Below, piece after piece: positions 48,441 to 59,584 of a stretch of 64,000 nt of DNA (within the stretch, counting starts at the first letter, position 1; each line of letters starts with the position of its first letter). A program made the position numbers and the translations under genes. Source of the DNA: Pyrenula massariospora (Eukaryota > Ascomycota > Eurotiomycetes > Pyrenulales > Pyrenulaceae); NCBI GenBank assembly GCA_021030905.1, contig JAGFMI010000003.1, positions 1,054,001 to 1,118,000 on the forward strand. Direction: 5' to 3'. The notes beneath the pieces are model-generated. The model made no database searches, was not told the DNA's origin, and saw nothing but the letters and a program-made list of their open reading frames with translations.

Positions 48441-49057
48441 GTAGCAGACCATCTAAGCACCCAGGTTGCTTACTTGTAATACGAGGCCGTGTATAGGAGC
48501 AACGACGTGGTGAGCACTCTAAGGTTCTTTCAGAGAAAGAAGTCAAAGCGAGTGCTTTGTAAGATTGCATTGACAAAATGCAGCTTCTAGGCAGCTGAAG
48601 CAGACAAAGTTGATCAAAGTAGGGATCCTCTCGTGATTATCCAATACGCTGGCACGGGCATATCATGGATCGAAAAGTAGCTAGAGAGATGAAGAAAGGA
48701 GAAGACAGGTTAATGGTGGGAGAATAAGATGGTGAGGTTGCTTTGAAAAGGCGACTGCAACACCTCGCGGCGAAAATCAACACACGAACGCGCCTGCCGC
48801 TTCAAACACCGAATACCGGTAAAGGCTCGGTAAAATCAAAAAGTTGAGGTGAATGAATACCTACCAAATAGAAATTTTAGTAGATACGGGTGCGGAAGTC
48901 GCACCATTTCTCGCCTCCAGCTTCGGACCTCCGGCTCTCCAGCTTGCAATTCTAACATACATGTGCCCACATTCATCAGGGAAATTTTCACCATGTCATA
49001 TTTTGTTCTCCGCACACCTGCAAGCAACAACCTAGATCACCAATCACCTTTTTACAG
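48441..49057. other. Upstream region between divergent genes; nothing firm
   Basis: This 617-bp interval separates the family-member gene on the minus strand from the F-box-type pseudogene on the plus strand. Plus-strand frames at 48849-49106 carry no recognisable motif but might hold the missing first exon of the pseudogene. Confidence 0.4.
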
Positions 49058-50610
49058 TGGTCTCTGTTTCCTCTGGATATCCGACTGCACGTCTTTGAGA
49101 TCCTAGCCCGGCACTCTAGTCGTCATAAGAACGGTGCCACTCCTTCGAAACCCTGCTTGGCTCGGTACGCTGCTGTTTGCAAGGAGTGGCAGGCCTTCTT
49201 CGAAAACATACTATACCGTCGCCTTGTTCTGAAGCAGTCATGCCTCAGGGCATTTGACAAGAATGTTCGCCGCTAGAAGGGCCTCGTGAAGTACATATGG
49301 CTTCGCATTGAGCTGGAAACTAAAGCTGCCCAACTTGCATGGATTTCAGAGAGCCACCATGGAGAATAGCGAACAACGAGACCCCAAATGAAGCTATTGT
49401 GAAGCTCTCTCTCATCCTTAGCGCTTGGTCGCAACGCGATGTTGCTCTGCACGGAGGATTGACATTGGAAATCAGCATCTACTCACCGAGTGACTCTAAA
49501 CATATCTTTAGTAGAGATTTGCACTTTGGTCCGGATGCTTTGGAAACCGAAGACGACAGGCGCCAAAGGCTTGATACCCATGACCCATACCATGGTTGGC
49601 ACCATGGTCAGCGATTGGATCGCCCCTCTTTAGCAGCTATATCTGGGGTTTTGGCTAGTATATGCCTAAGCTGCAGGGAAGGACTGCCGTCTGTTAGTGC
49701 TGTGACGAGCCTTATTTTACGTCGACAAACTCGACGCGCTCTTAGTGCTGCATGTTTGCAAAAGACCTTGAGAGCCTTACTAGTATTCAAAGCATCAACT
49801 TCGAGCCGTGGAGAAAATTCTTCCGATGTCCCGGATATCATCAAGATCCACGTAAGTGTAACAATCATCTCAACCATTCTCCTTCAACACACTAAACTAA
49901 ATATCATAGATTATCGAAATATTATTTTAAAATCATTGCTAGAGACACTCAAAGCTCTTACAATATTTGAAGACTTCAATGAGGACTACAACATTGTTCA
50001 CTGCTTCCACTATATCACGCGAGAGTGGCCATACCCTCCAGAGCTTGTCAAGACTCCGGACCCTTCCATTGGCGCTGCTCTAGCATATAGGAGCCTTGGC
50101 CTTGAGAGGCTTTTTGCTTCTTATATGGTAGATGCAAATGACTTTTTCAAAGCATGCAAGTCTAACTGGATGTGGGCCAACCTTACAGCCCTCACCTTGA
50201 CCTCGAAGCTGTTACCGCTCTGCAAACCTCACCCTTTTGCCATTAATTAGATGCTGGTGAATGCGGGCACCGCCGCTCTTGGGATGCCATAGCTCCGAAC
50301 GATGGTTATCTGGAATGGGATGAAGCGACACGCTTGCGCTTTCCGGTACCAGGTGACAGCGAGCTCTACGACGCTCGGCTGGTGCGGTACCTGGGAGTTG
50401 GAGCTTGATGTGGACGTCCTGAATGTATGGAGGGAGGTCGCGCTACGTCATACGAGGCATGAGCTCTCGGTTCTGACGAGTCGGAACTTAGATAATCGGG
50501 ATATTCGATCACATGCGGGTGCTATTCGTGAATTGAACCTGGGTGAGGTGATTCATCCTGTTTCCTTAGAGCAGATTCTGAGGGAATCGGAACGGTATTT
50601 CTACAAATGA
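49058..50610 (+). pseudogene. F-box-type protein gene with several stop codons and a frameshift
   Basis: The remnant opens with an F-box-like start (WSLFPLDIRLHVFEILAR, AVCKEWQAFFE, YRRLVL). It is interrupted by TAG at 49274-49276, shifts frame near 49340-49370, and continues as a long frame containing GLTLEISIYSPSDSKH. TAG codons at 50248-50250 and 50290-50292 then interrupt a C-terminal region that still reads TMVIWNG, ACAFRYQV, RGTWELEL-like and EVIHPVSLEQI. That order is the one I know from a large family of fungal F-box proteins, which act as SCF ubiquitin-ligase adaptors. All three stops are TAG, as expected from C-to-T change of CAG. The locus is non-functional unless the assembly is wrong. 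Confidence 0.78.
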
Positions 50611-52555
50611 CGGAGATAAGTCGCGATGGGCGGAGCTCTATGTGTTATTTTTACTTTACTGTTATCTGCAAGTACACGATAAGCCCCTAGAGCGGTCACG
50701 CCGTCAGCGTTCCTTACTTTTCTGTTGCATTGAATTGGATATGGCCCGGAGGTTGAAGAGCTCTTCGTTTGACGTTGCTGTAAGTAGAGACAGAGATTTA
50801 GCGAGTGGATTGGGTTCTGTTAATAGTTAATAATGTCACGGAAGAAAGTTACTGCTGGAGCACTAGACTTAGTCATGCAATTGCATCTGGCCGTTGGTGT
50901 CACCGAGCCAGCATAGTAAGACCCAGGATTCTCAATGCAGTTCTAAACTCCATGTGTCTCGGGCATCCATGACTGTGGATCGACGAACACCGAAGAGTTG
51001 CTCTCCAGCAAACACCAAACCAATCCTCCCTATTTCCTCAATGCTGTAGCCATGCTCTTCCTCTCCATTCTTCTCAGTACGAGACAAAGCATTAGAGAAC
51101 CGATGCTGGATTATTGCGACAGCCGATGTAGGATGTCTCGGCGGTTGCTAGATCATGGGCTATATGAAAACCTAGACGGGAAAGGTACCCAAGCTTGGCC
51201 GCGAGTTTTGCCCGTGTTTGATCAATCGGTGGAAGGTCGCTGCTCACGCTTATTCGTATTTAAATACCTGCGGGGCATACAGCAGACAGGTCGTCGTCGA
51301 AAATGACAACATGGGTCATTGACATGGGGTTGGAATCGTGTTGTGTCGGAGTTCGCTAAACAACCGTGTGTACACCGTATCCGCATCGTCCGTCGAACAC
51401 ATTTAGAAAGCCTTGGCCGGGCTGGCAATATCGCCTCGAAGAGTGCCTATCCAGATTGTGTGCTCAAAGGGCGGCTCTCAGGGACGATAAGGACAAATCA
51501 GGACCTTGGGACGTGAGAATGCTGCTCTAGAAATTGTTACAGCCTCGTTCGGCGTTTTGCATCGCTCAGTTCACATTTTTCAGGATATAATTTAAGTTGT
51601 GTCAAAAACAGGCTATTTGGACCTGTGCGGCAGTGGTTAGCCCTCCGTTCTTATACATTACCTGCTATTTCAGTAGTTTTGTATGACAGATTCTTCTGTG
51701 CATTGAAGCAATGCGGAAGTCGTGGGGTGCGTTCGATCCCTCAAATTGTAACATTGAACGAACAAATTGTTGACGCGTATTAGTTCGAATCCCACCAGAT
51801 CCAGCCATTTAAAAGGGGTGGAATACGCCAGAAACTTTTTACACTCTTTTGAATACCAGAGTGAAGGAAGAGAGGAACGCTGCGACAGGACGCCAAGACG
51901 GCACGGGCCGAGGAATATCAGTCCGTTCTAGCTGACAATCAAGGAGCGAAGGTGTTGTGTGACTATGACATCGTATCAGAGTCGAGTTCCCTATACAATA
52001 AATTCTTATGGAATACCTTGCTGAGAAGGGGGGGGGGTTACTAGAAATGCGAGTCAATTACATAGACCACAACCATATTCTGGTCTTTCTGCATCAGCCA
52101 GCTCATTCACTGTATGTCTACTATCCCTCTTTGCTGTACGACCACGATTATCTTTTCACTTTCAAGAGCTATGGCAATTTTGTGCGAAACCACATCGCTT
52201 TATTGAAGGGCTGCGTTGAGGCGTTTCCCGTTACACATAAGTTGTGTTGGCGTTACAGGCGCCGGAACGTCCTAAAAAAGGCGCGCTGGGCGGGGTTCTA
52301 GCAATCGAAAGACGCTCGCTAAGCCTGTCCACGCGTAGATTCTCAGGCCCCTACAAATTGAATACCGTAACTTTGATGACCCAAGGAAGCCAGCTGAAAT
52401 CTTAATGACCGGTCTCTTTAGATTGTTCGTCGTTCAACTTTTTTATTTCCCGTTATATTTCAAAGTTCTTGGTCGAAAGCTCACCGCGGCCTTTTTGAAG
52501 CTTGAAGGCTCCGCCCCGATATTTCCGCCCCTTCCAAGTGATCTCTCTGAGCATT
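50611..52555. other. Gene-free AT-rich stretch with possible tRNA-like remnant
   Basis: No supported protein gene. At 51619-51803 there are tRNA-like internal promoter words: an A-box-like TGCGGCAGTGGTTAGC and B-box-like AGTTCGAATCC and GCGTTCGATCC. Imperfectly pairing GGACCTG and CAGATCC ends flank them. The fold is not a normal tRNA; it may be a mutated tRNA or a tRNA-derived repeat. Confidence 0.4.
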
Positions 52556-53967
52556 ATGAGATTATCGACAATACTATGCCTTTTTGATATTATCTCATTG
52601 GTGTGTGGTCAGCAGAATCTTACCTACTGGATCCATCGATCTTGTTACACCGGTCAATATAGGGATGGTAGGGTAGTTCGAGCTCTGATCCAGGTCGTTG
52701 GACAAGTTGGAATGGCAAGACGTGCAAGCGAACGGCTAACAAACCCTCGTGACCGATTGCAAAGGGACGATTATTTCTCACGCCTATTCACTGATCAACC
52801 TATAGTGCAGGCTTCAATTGATAGAGTCCTAGGTACAAATTCTTTACTCCCAGTCAGAAGACTCTCCTTTCTAACTCTACTTAGGCGTTCTCGGACAGCC
52901 AAGCCAAGTATTGTCTACAGACATTGGTCTTGCGGATTTGGTGCCAGCACGTGATGATGAATGGCACCGATCTAATTACCGGATCTACTGTGACAATGAC
53001 GCGAGGGACCCAAACCAGTACAGCACATCTCGATGGACATTGAGGCATGATCCTCCATGGTATCAACGTCCAGATGGCTACGTAGAACAGCGAAACCGTC
53101 GTACATTTTCTCAGATTATTGATGACCCAAGTGCTGCGATAGATGAGCCAGGTCAGGAATGGGAAGACCGAGCCAATGGAGTGGCGATGGGTTTGTCGGA
53201 TGGATGTCGTTACGAGCAGATGTCTGCCGTGGCGTACTCACCGCACAGAGGCGTGCCGCCTCCGCGTAGAGAAGACGGGAGGGAGCAACCCGAGACAAGA
53301 GCTACCATCACGGTATGTTGATGATCTCTACCTTCAAGTCACCACTAAGATTATCTTTCCTGCTAGTTGTGCCATTTTCAACTTCTCGGGCGCATCCACA
53401 GTTTCGACGACGTCCCTTCTGTTAGCTCTGTACGGAATTTCATGGAACCAGATGCTGGGTATGAACCTGGATCTACAGGATCTATAGCTCCTATATACAG
53501 GTTTCGCGCTATGACTGCTTTCGCTTTAATGCACATAGTTTGTTCTCCCCCATCTCGGATTCATTTGTGATTACAATACTGACATCTACGACTAAGATCC
53601 TCCACTGTCGGCCTTGGGAATGTAAGTAAAGACTGTACATCTTGTACCGTATCTATCGCAATATGCTCTCATGATATATCTTCTACATTTCGTCACTTTT
53701 TTTTACCCACATTACAGAAATGTCAATGCTAAATTTAGGTGCATAGTCGAAAATCAAGAAGACGACCAGGGGAGGCCGATCTTTACATTTCACGGAGTAC
53801 AGCTCATGACAAGTGATCAGAGATTGCGGAATCCTATCAACTACGTCTACTTTGGCCTCTTAGCTACTCTATTAGACCGTGGCTTCCATCTGGCTTTCCG
53901 CGGATCTGAAGGATTCGCTGGATATCTGATATACTCCCCAAGGGATGTTCGAAAAATGACAACGTGA
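52556..53967 (+). pseudogene. Secreted metallopeptidase-like gene, probably decayed
   Basis: The first exons are convincing: 52556-52832, 52885-53312 and 53367-53537 splice in phase. The product starts with a signal peptide (MRLSTILCLFDIISLVCG) and reads on through YRIYCDNDARD, ITLCHFQLLGRIHSFDD and a Cys-poor acidic region. It recalls a fungal family of secreted putative zinc peptidases in which RIYCDND and a later HExxH motif are conserved. Where HExxH is expected the sequence reads ALMHIILH if a 59-nt intron (53538-53596) is removed. The two His are kept but the catalytic Glu is absent. The final coding block 53718-53967 (NPINYVYFGLLATLLDRG) does not match the phase of the small exon 53597-53621. 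So a frameshift or a different exon is needed. The family call is moderate. Confidence 0.5.
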
Positions 53968-54500
53968 CCGTATAGGTAAGATTATTGAAATAGTATGTCT
54001 ACAGTGATGGAAAGCTGGATGGCTTCTGACATGGTTGGGGCCTGGAAGTCAGGTGCTAGCGAGGCTGGTGCTCGTGAAACTGGATGATAGCATGGATGGT
54101 TATTTCATTATCGAAGTGATATTGTCAGGTAACCTTTCAAGTCAGCTTTTGATGCGATTTTAATCGCTATATATGAAGCTTAGGACGTAAATCTTGATCC
54201 GCGCGGCAGATTTCAGTCTATCATTGAAGAAAACGGCGGGCTCCAAGATCATCGAAGTTGTATAACGGTCCTAAATTTCTCGTTTTATTTTAGTAATGTA
54301 TACGAGAGTATTTCAATTAAATAATGCTTCCAAAAAGTTTTCTTTCTCTTTTCAGTATGGGCCTACTGCCTTAGCACGCTTAGATTGTCGAGCCCAGAGT
54401 CTTTACTTATCAAAGTATTCCCTGGAGCTTGCAGCACCGCCAATACATTTTCCTGCTACTATTGCGATAAGACTCAATTGAAAAAGCTGCCTAATTGCGC

Positions 54501-54608
54501 AGATACTTCTTGAGCGCACAGATACTTCTTGAGCGCGCAGATACTTCTTGAGCGCGCAGATACTTCTTGAGCGCGCAGATACTTCTTGAGCGCGCAGATA
54601 CTTCTTAA
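54501..54608. repeat. Minisatellite: six copies of a 19-bp unit
   Basis: The unit AGATACTTCTTGAGCGCGC starts at 54501, 54520, 54539, 54558, 54577 and 54596. Copies 2 to 5 are identical. The first has GCGCAC at its end and the last changes TTGAG to TTAAG. Confidence 0.95.
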
Positions 54609-55206
54609 GTCCCCGTCTACTAGATACGGGCTCCGACGAGACCGAACTGCTCGATACCTTAGCAGGCATACTAACCATGTGTCCCCATAACAGCAAAGGG
54701 ATCACAGCCCGCATGTATAAAAAGGCTAAATTAACCAGCTTCCTTTACAATATATGAGCCAAAGCTTCCACCTTGTCAAAAGTAAACGGATCATTAAAGA
54801 TGTAAGTTACTTCACGCCAGCGCATATACGGCTGCTTCGACTATGTCGAAGGTATCTATACGATTGGATCGATTTCAAGGCTTCACGTAGCAAGCACTTC
54901 AACCGAAATGTTGGGGGATCCTCGCAGATGGCAGGGTCTAACAGGATGCGCAAAGTAAAGTACAGATCTGCTCCACGAGATTGACTTCATCGTGGGCATG
55001 ACCGATGTGGAGCAGCGGTATCGGCTCAGCAGACTACTACCATATAGAGAGCGCAAGAATGGCCTAGCGCCGTCACGGTGTGCTTGGCAGTCACTAAGTA
55101 AGTCGGCCCCTTCTTGACTACAAAACTCACAGTTGAAGTACTGCCATGCGATAGAGCCGGCAGCTGATACCACAAGAAATGGGGACATGACAGTACTTTG
55201 GGATCA

Positions 55207-55500
55207 AACCAACACAGGCACATATCTCAATCGAAAGGGAAATGGCAAGCCGGAACTACAGTATTCTTCGAAGAAACAATTACGAAGACCAGACACAAGC
55301 AGTTCAATTCTCTCATTCCAATGCTCTGCATCTAACAAGACTCCCTCAAAAGGGTGATAGATATCGCCGTAGACATGCTTTCGAAGTCCACCGAGTCCCT
55401 GGACCGATATTCTGAGCAGAGGCTTGCTGGGCACCCGCCAGACACACCAGTTGGTTGCCTCTAACAGTAGTTTATCGATGGATGCAAGTCCATCTGTACG
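55207..55500 (-). pseudogene. Coding-like fragment of unknown family
   Basis: The minus strand stays open through about 95 codons with natural-looking protein sequence (RTDGLASIDKLLLEATNW, GGLRKHVYGDIYHPF, GVLLDAEHWNERIELL). It has no ATG at its upstream end and a stop just before it. I do not recognise it. It may be a remnant exon of a lost gene. Confidence 0.3.
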
Positions 55501-55875
55501 GCTAATTTGAATCAGAGGTGAGTATCATTCGTGCACACATGGAAAGAGAGCCGAAGCTGACAGATCTTGCCAGTCTATCAAGCGGACGGCACATCCCCGG
55601 GCCGCAGGCGCTCAATATACCTGTTTAGATCTAGTCGGAATACCCAGGAAGTAGCTTTCTGGAAGTGGTGTCAGCAGTCGTCTGTACTAGAATATCTTCC
55701 CTCCCATTCTAGTCGCCGAGTCAGACCGCTTCACGACAACATCTGATCATCCACACTCTCCCATCCTATCTCGCCCCACCTCACACATCCTCCCTCACTC
55801 ACCTCTAACCCTATTCAAAACCCCTAACTCTGCTACTCTATCTTCAATGCTGAGTAATAATCCCCGTGCCGCGCT

Positions 55876-55900
55876 TCCCATCCCATCCCGTCCCGTCCCG
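55876..55900. repeat. Simple repeat of TCCCR 5-mers
   Basis: Five tandem 5-mers (TCCCA, TCCCA, TCCCG, TCCCG, TCCCG) are followed by a C run and an inverted CCCGGCGGG. Another 5-mer array, four GTGCC units, lies at 56091-56110. Confidence 0.8.
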
Positions 55901-57409
55901 CCCCCCGGCGGGATGTCCCAGATCGGATACCCGAGATAATGCACGCGGTCTCAGATCCCGTGCTTAGTATCGAGATTGGTTTCGGCAGAGGTGGGTGTGC
56001 GGGTGGAGCTTGATCCCGTTCGTTGATGATTGTGTTCGTCGATCGGGCTGGGGTCTATGCGGGTTGTGGATCTGGGTTTCATGTTAGCTTGTGCCGTGCC
56101 GTGCCGTGCCACGTGGTGGTCTGGGCCTTTGTCCCGTCCCGTTCTGTGGTGTTTGTCGGTAGATGGGTTTTTGGAAGAGGCGCTGGGAGTTTGGGGATGG
56201 TGGGATGGACAGAGTTTGTTGGAGTTTTACGTTGGAGTTCGGTGGGTGGGTTGTATGGGTTAGGATGGAGTGTGAGGAGGAATGGTGACCTGAAGAGTAG
56301 AGTAGTGATGAGACTGGGTTTGCAATAGTACACATGAAGTACTCAGCTGCTGGTGGTAAAAGATTCTTTGCGTCTGAATAGCTATGCAGGATCAGCCTCA
56401 CGTGCACTTCCTTAGTTTAATCTCATAATTCAAGATTTTCTCAAGGCAGCTTAATGTTATCATCCCGTGTGAAGGAACCCAGACCGGTAGCACTTTGCGA
56501 GCCCTAACAGAAGGCCATTAGCTCCTAACAGAGCAAAGACAGAGCGTCCGATGTAATTATTCTGAGCGATCAAGACGCGGTAAGAGGAGTGATCAATTAC
56601 TTCCAGCTGTTGCTCGGGGCGCGATGACTGATCACAGCCAAACAGACCTTGATTGATCACTGGACGATTTCTTTGAAATGTGTAGATTCCGATCTTTCTC
56701 TCGTGTGGAGGGAAGATTACATCTAGATTTCAGAGAAGGTTTTCAAGTTTCCGATCATCGTATACAGTGCAACATCATCTTAGGATTGACGATCAACATC
56801 TTGGAGGGGTACACAGAGGAAAAAGGTTCCTTCTTTTCTCACGAAAGGATAAATGAGCGTGAGTTACTTGGCGACGTAAGTGGCGTCAGAAGTAAAAAGT
56901 CTTCTTGGTGCACATATCTATTTTACTACCACCAAGAATTATCTTGAATACAACTACGGAATTTGGGAAGTGCTTTTTGATTGTCTTTTCTAAGGAAATT
57001 GAAATGAGTAATTACTTTTTGGACCCAGTTCAGTTCTTGAGGAAACAACGCCGGGATTTCGACCGTGGGGTAGCTTGACGAAGGTCTGGAAGGCTTCAGA
57101 AAAGAGTCGCAGTTCCTGACGAGTCTCTGGCGGGATCCGAAAAGGCCATCTTGTAAGAACAATGGCAGCAGCAATCAATAACGATTTAGGCCAATAGGCA
57201 ATGTGACAAAGGAATTAGAGAACTGAAGACGGCTCTATTACTTTGAAATCCCCACGAGGAGTTGTCAAAGCATCGAGACAACAGAGCAATTATCATAGCT
57301 TAATAGAAACTTTTGAAGGGACAATATTGGCGAAGTTGAGTTGCCAGATCAAAGTCCATGCAAACGCGAGAGAGTGCAAGCGCGCTTGAGTATTGGGTCT
57401 CTCAGTAAA

Positions 57410-59007
57410 TTAGCCCTGCAAAGATATATCGAAGGCAGTGACCTCGACTCGCGTGATTCTCTCCACCTCGATCTGTCTCTTGAGCTCTTGGAACCCAGGA
57501 TGAGTGCGCAAGTTGCTAGTTCGCACAATTATAATTTTGTAGTCGGGGGGTTGTCCTTCGATATAATGAGTAAATCCCAAACACTGTAAGTCCGTCTCTT
57601 TATTCACGATCAAATTTGCTGCCGTAGCGTGGCGGAAAAGCAGGCTAGCATTGGTACAGTCTGATCCAAGATAGGAATACTCATTGAAATGGAATGTACA
57701 ATTGTTGAAGACATTGGCATCGCGTCCATTCTCGTTTTGCTCGTGTTCTCTCTTCGGAGACGGAGAAACTGCGATGGGATCATTTGCTGTACCCGTTCCC
57801 TTCTGAAGCCGTGAGTGATCGAAGTTGGGCCGAAAAGCATCGAGTGATGAGGTGTCGTAATCAAATCGACTTTGAGAAGGTGTCAAAATCTGAGTATCGT
57901 GATGACTGTGTCCGGAAATTGGTGTCGGTAATGCAAGCCCAGTTGACACATAGTCAGGAGCATATATCGGACTCGGAAAGAGGTGGCTTTGGTGATATGC
58001 TAAGCCATATAGCTCCTGCTCTGTATCCGTTTGAGGCTCTTGAACGGGAGGAAGGCCTGCCGACCTAGGAGTTGAGGCCGGCGACAAAATAGAAGAACGC
58101 AGGATAGGCCTGACATATGGCGGCAATGTAGAAGATGTTACGGCAGAGGTGACTTGGTCTGTACTGTGACTCGACCCTACATTTGCTCGTTCGCCGCATC
58201 CACGGCGGGACGGCTCGTAAGGAGTACTGGCATCATGGCCATCACCATTGTGAAGTATCGAAGTGATTGATGAGTTCGCAGGCAGCGAGGATGACATACC
58301 TTTGGGAATTAGCACACCTCGGGGCCCGCTTTGTTTATTGGGATTTCTCACCTGCTGACGTCGTGACGTATTCTGATGAAGCGGGCTCGCTCATCTTCGC
58401 GCTAGCGACTATTCTCAATATGCTTGGCTCATTTTCCCACCAGATTCCATCCCATCTGCTCCAAAAGGACCCTGGTGGCTTTTTGGAAGTCTTTTTGAAA
58501 TTGATGATTGTAGGTTTCTCTAGGGCGGAACCGGAGGCCCAAGTGACCACGCCGTAATCTTCATACGGAGCTTGAAAAACCTGGATTTCCTCTTTGGTCT
58601 CTAGTAAAGCCCATTTCCCTGGCACTCGCCCGTCGGGGCTGTGGCATGGCCGAGACTTGACAGCCAGAGGGAGATAGCTTGGGGTACGGCCTTTGCAGAA
58701 GACTTCAATAGCTTTCATTACAGCGTCAGGTATCGAAGTTTTGTTAGACTTCGCAGACGTAATCCTCACGTTTTCCTCGGATTTCGTTGTGTACATTCTC
58801 CTGCTTTTCGTCTCCTCTGGAAGCCTATCATCTTCATCTTCAATGTTCTCGTCTTCAGTGCTTTGGTATTCGATATCCTCGTCCCTAATAGTTCTGGCTC
58901 GTTTAGCCCAGGATGCGTTGAAGGATAGAGGCTGCGGATCTAGTACATGTAAGTCAAAGAGCAGTATCTCCCGTAGGCTCACTCAGCCAAGCATACCAGA
59001 GCTCCAT
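57410..59007 (-). CDS. Unrecognised protein, member 2 of a local three-gene family
   Basis: The model has exons 59007-58983, 58939-58352 and 58299-57410, 500 aa. The second intron is 52 nt with a CTAAT branch site and sits at the same place, and has the same length, as in the paralogue at 46662-48440. The tiny first exon is tentative and overlaps the end of the preceding gene in another frame. An acidic N-terminal stretch is followed by the shared domain (PGKWALLETKEEIQVF, KPTIINF, WSRWDGIWWENEPSI). A Ser/Pro-rich disordered middle and the shared C-terminus come next (CTFHFNEY, LLFRHATAANLI, VRTSNLRTHPGFQELK, RVEVTAFD). No catalytic motif is visible and the function is unknown. Conservation of gene structure between copies argues for real, duplicated genes. 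Confidence 0.72.
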
Positions 59008-59584
59008 GCGCCTTGCCGAGCTCTTTCGCCCCTGAGTGATCCTATTCAATACAGATCAGCGACAAAAGGTATAGAAAATCATGTTCAATCCATCTACGAC
59101 TCATACCTGCGAAACATTCTCTGAGCTCATTAGAAAGTTGTTCTAGATCGACCTGCTGTCCAAATGAAGTCTTGGAGATAGCAGTGTCCATGCTCTCGAG
59201 TGGTTCACCTTTCCAGTGACGATAGACCGTGAAAAAGTAGGCTTTTCGGCGACCTCCTTTGCAACCTTTGCATTCGTTGTAGTGGATCATGCGTGCCTCT
59301 CGACCAGGACATTCTGCAACAAGGACCCATGCATTGAGACCGGGCCTGAAGCGACGGTAGGATACGCTCACTTCTTCTGCATTTTCGTTGAGCCACTTGG
59401 TAAATCTTCCTGGCTGCTCCTGAGGAACTATGGGCCGTCTTTGCTGATGAATTAGGATGTCAGGGTTGCCTGAGCGACCAGATGCATCCCATTCTTCACG
59501 TAGTTTCTGACAGTCAGGAGGAAGATCTTCAGTATCCAAGGTCAAATTGGACGCGGACGTAGATTCGGTCGTGGTTTCGGTCAT
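58983..59584 (-). CDS. Small protein of unknown function with a Cys-containing basic segment
   Basis: Two exons, 59584-59107 and 59041-58983, are joined in phase across a 65-nt GTATGA..AATAG intron and give 178 aa. The ATG at 59584 is the first in frame. Upstream codons are open without ATG, so an earlier exon is possible. The protein has a Thr/Ser-rich N-terminus. A central region follows (GRFTKWLNENAEEV, SYRRFRPGLNAWVLVAECPGREARM) with a basic CKGCKGGRRKAYFF stretch, then a C-terminal helix. I do not recognise the family. Its stop overlaps the tentative start of the neighbouring family gene by 25 bp. The two could be parts of one gene if that start is wrong. Confidence 0.55.

Larger units (their letters stand above)
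53968..57409. other. Long gene-poor region with repeats and coding relics
   Basis: No intact gene is supported over 3.4 kb. The region includes a 19-bp minisatellite (54501-54608), simple C-rich and GTGCC repeats, and two coding-like but broken stretches at about 54750-55110 (plus) and 55207-55500 (minus). G-rich sequence at 56020-56330 gives spurious frames on both strands. Confidence 0.5.

Noticed and set aside
56023-56407. Overlapping frames on both strands in G-rich sequence
   Set aside because: Low-complexity composition produces them; no domain, start context or splice signals.
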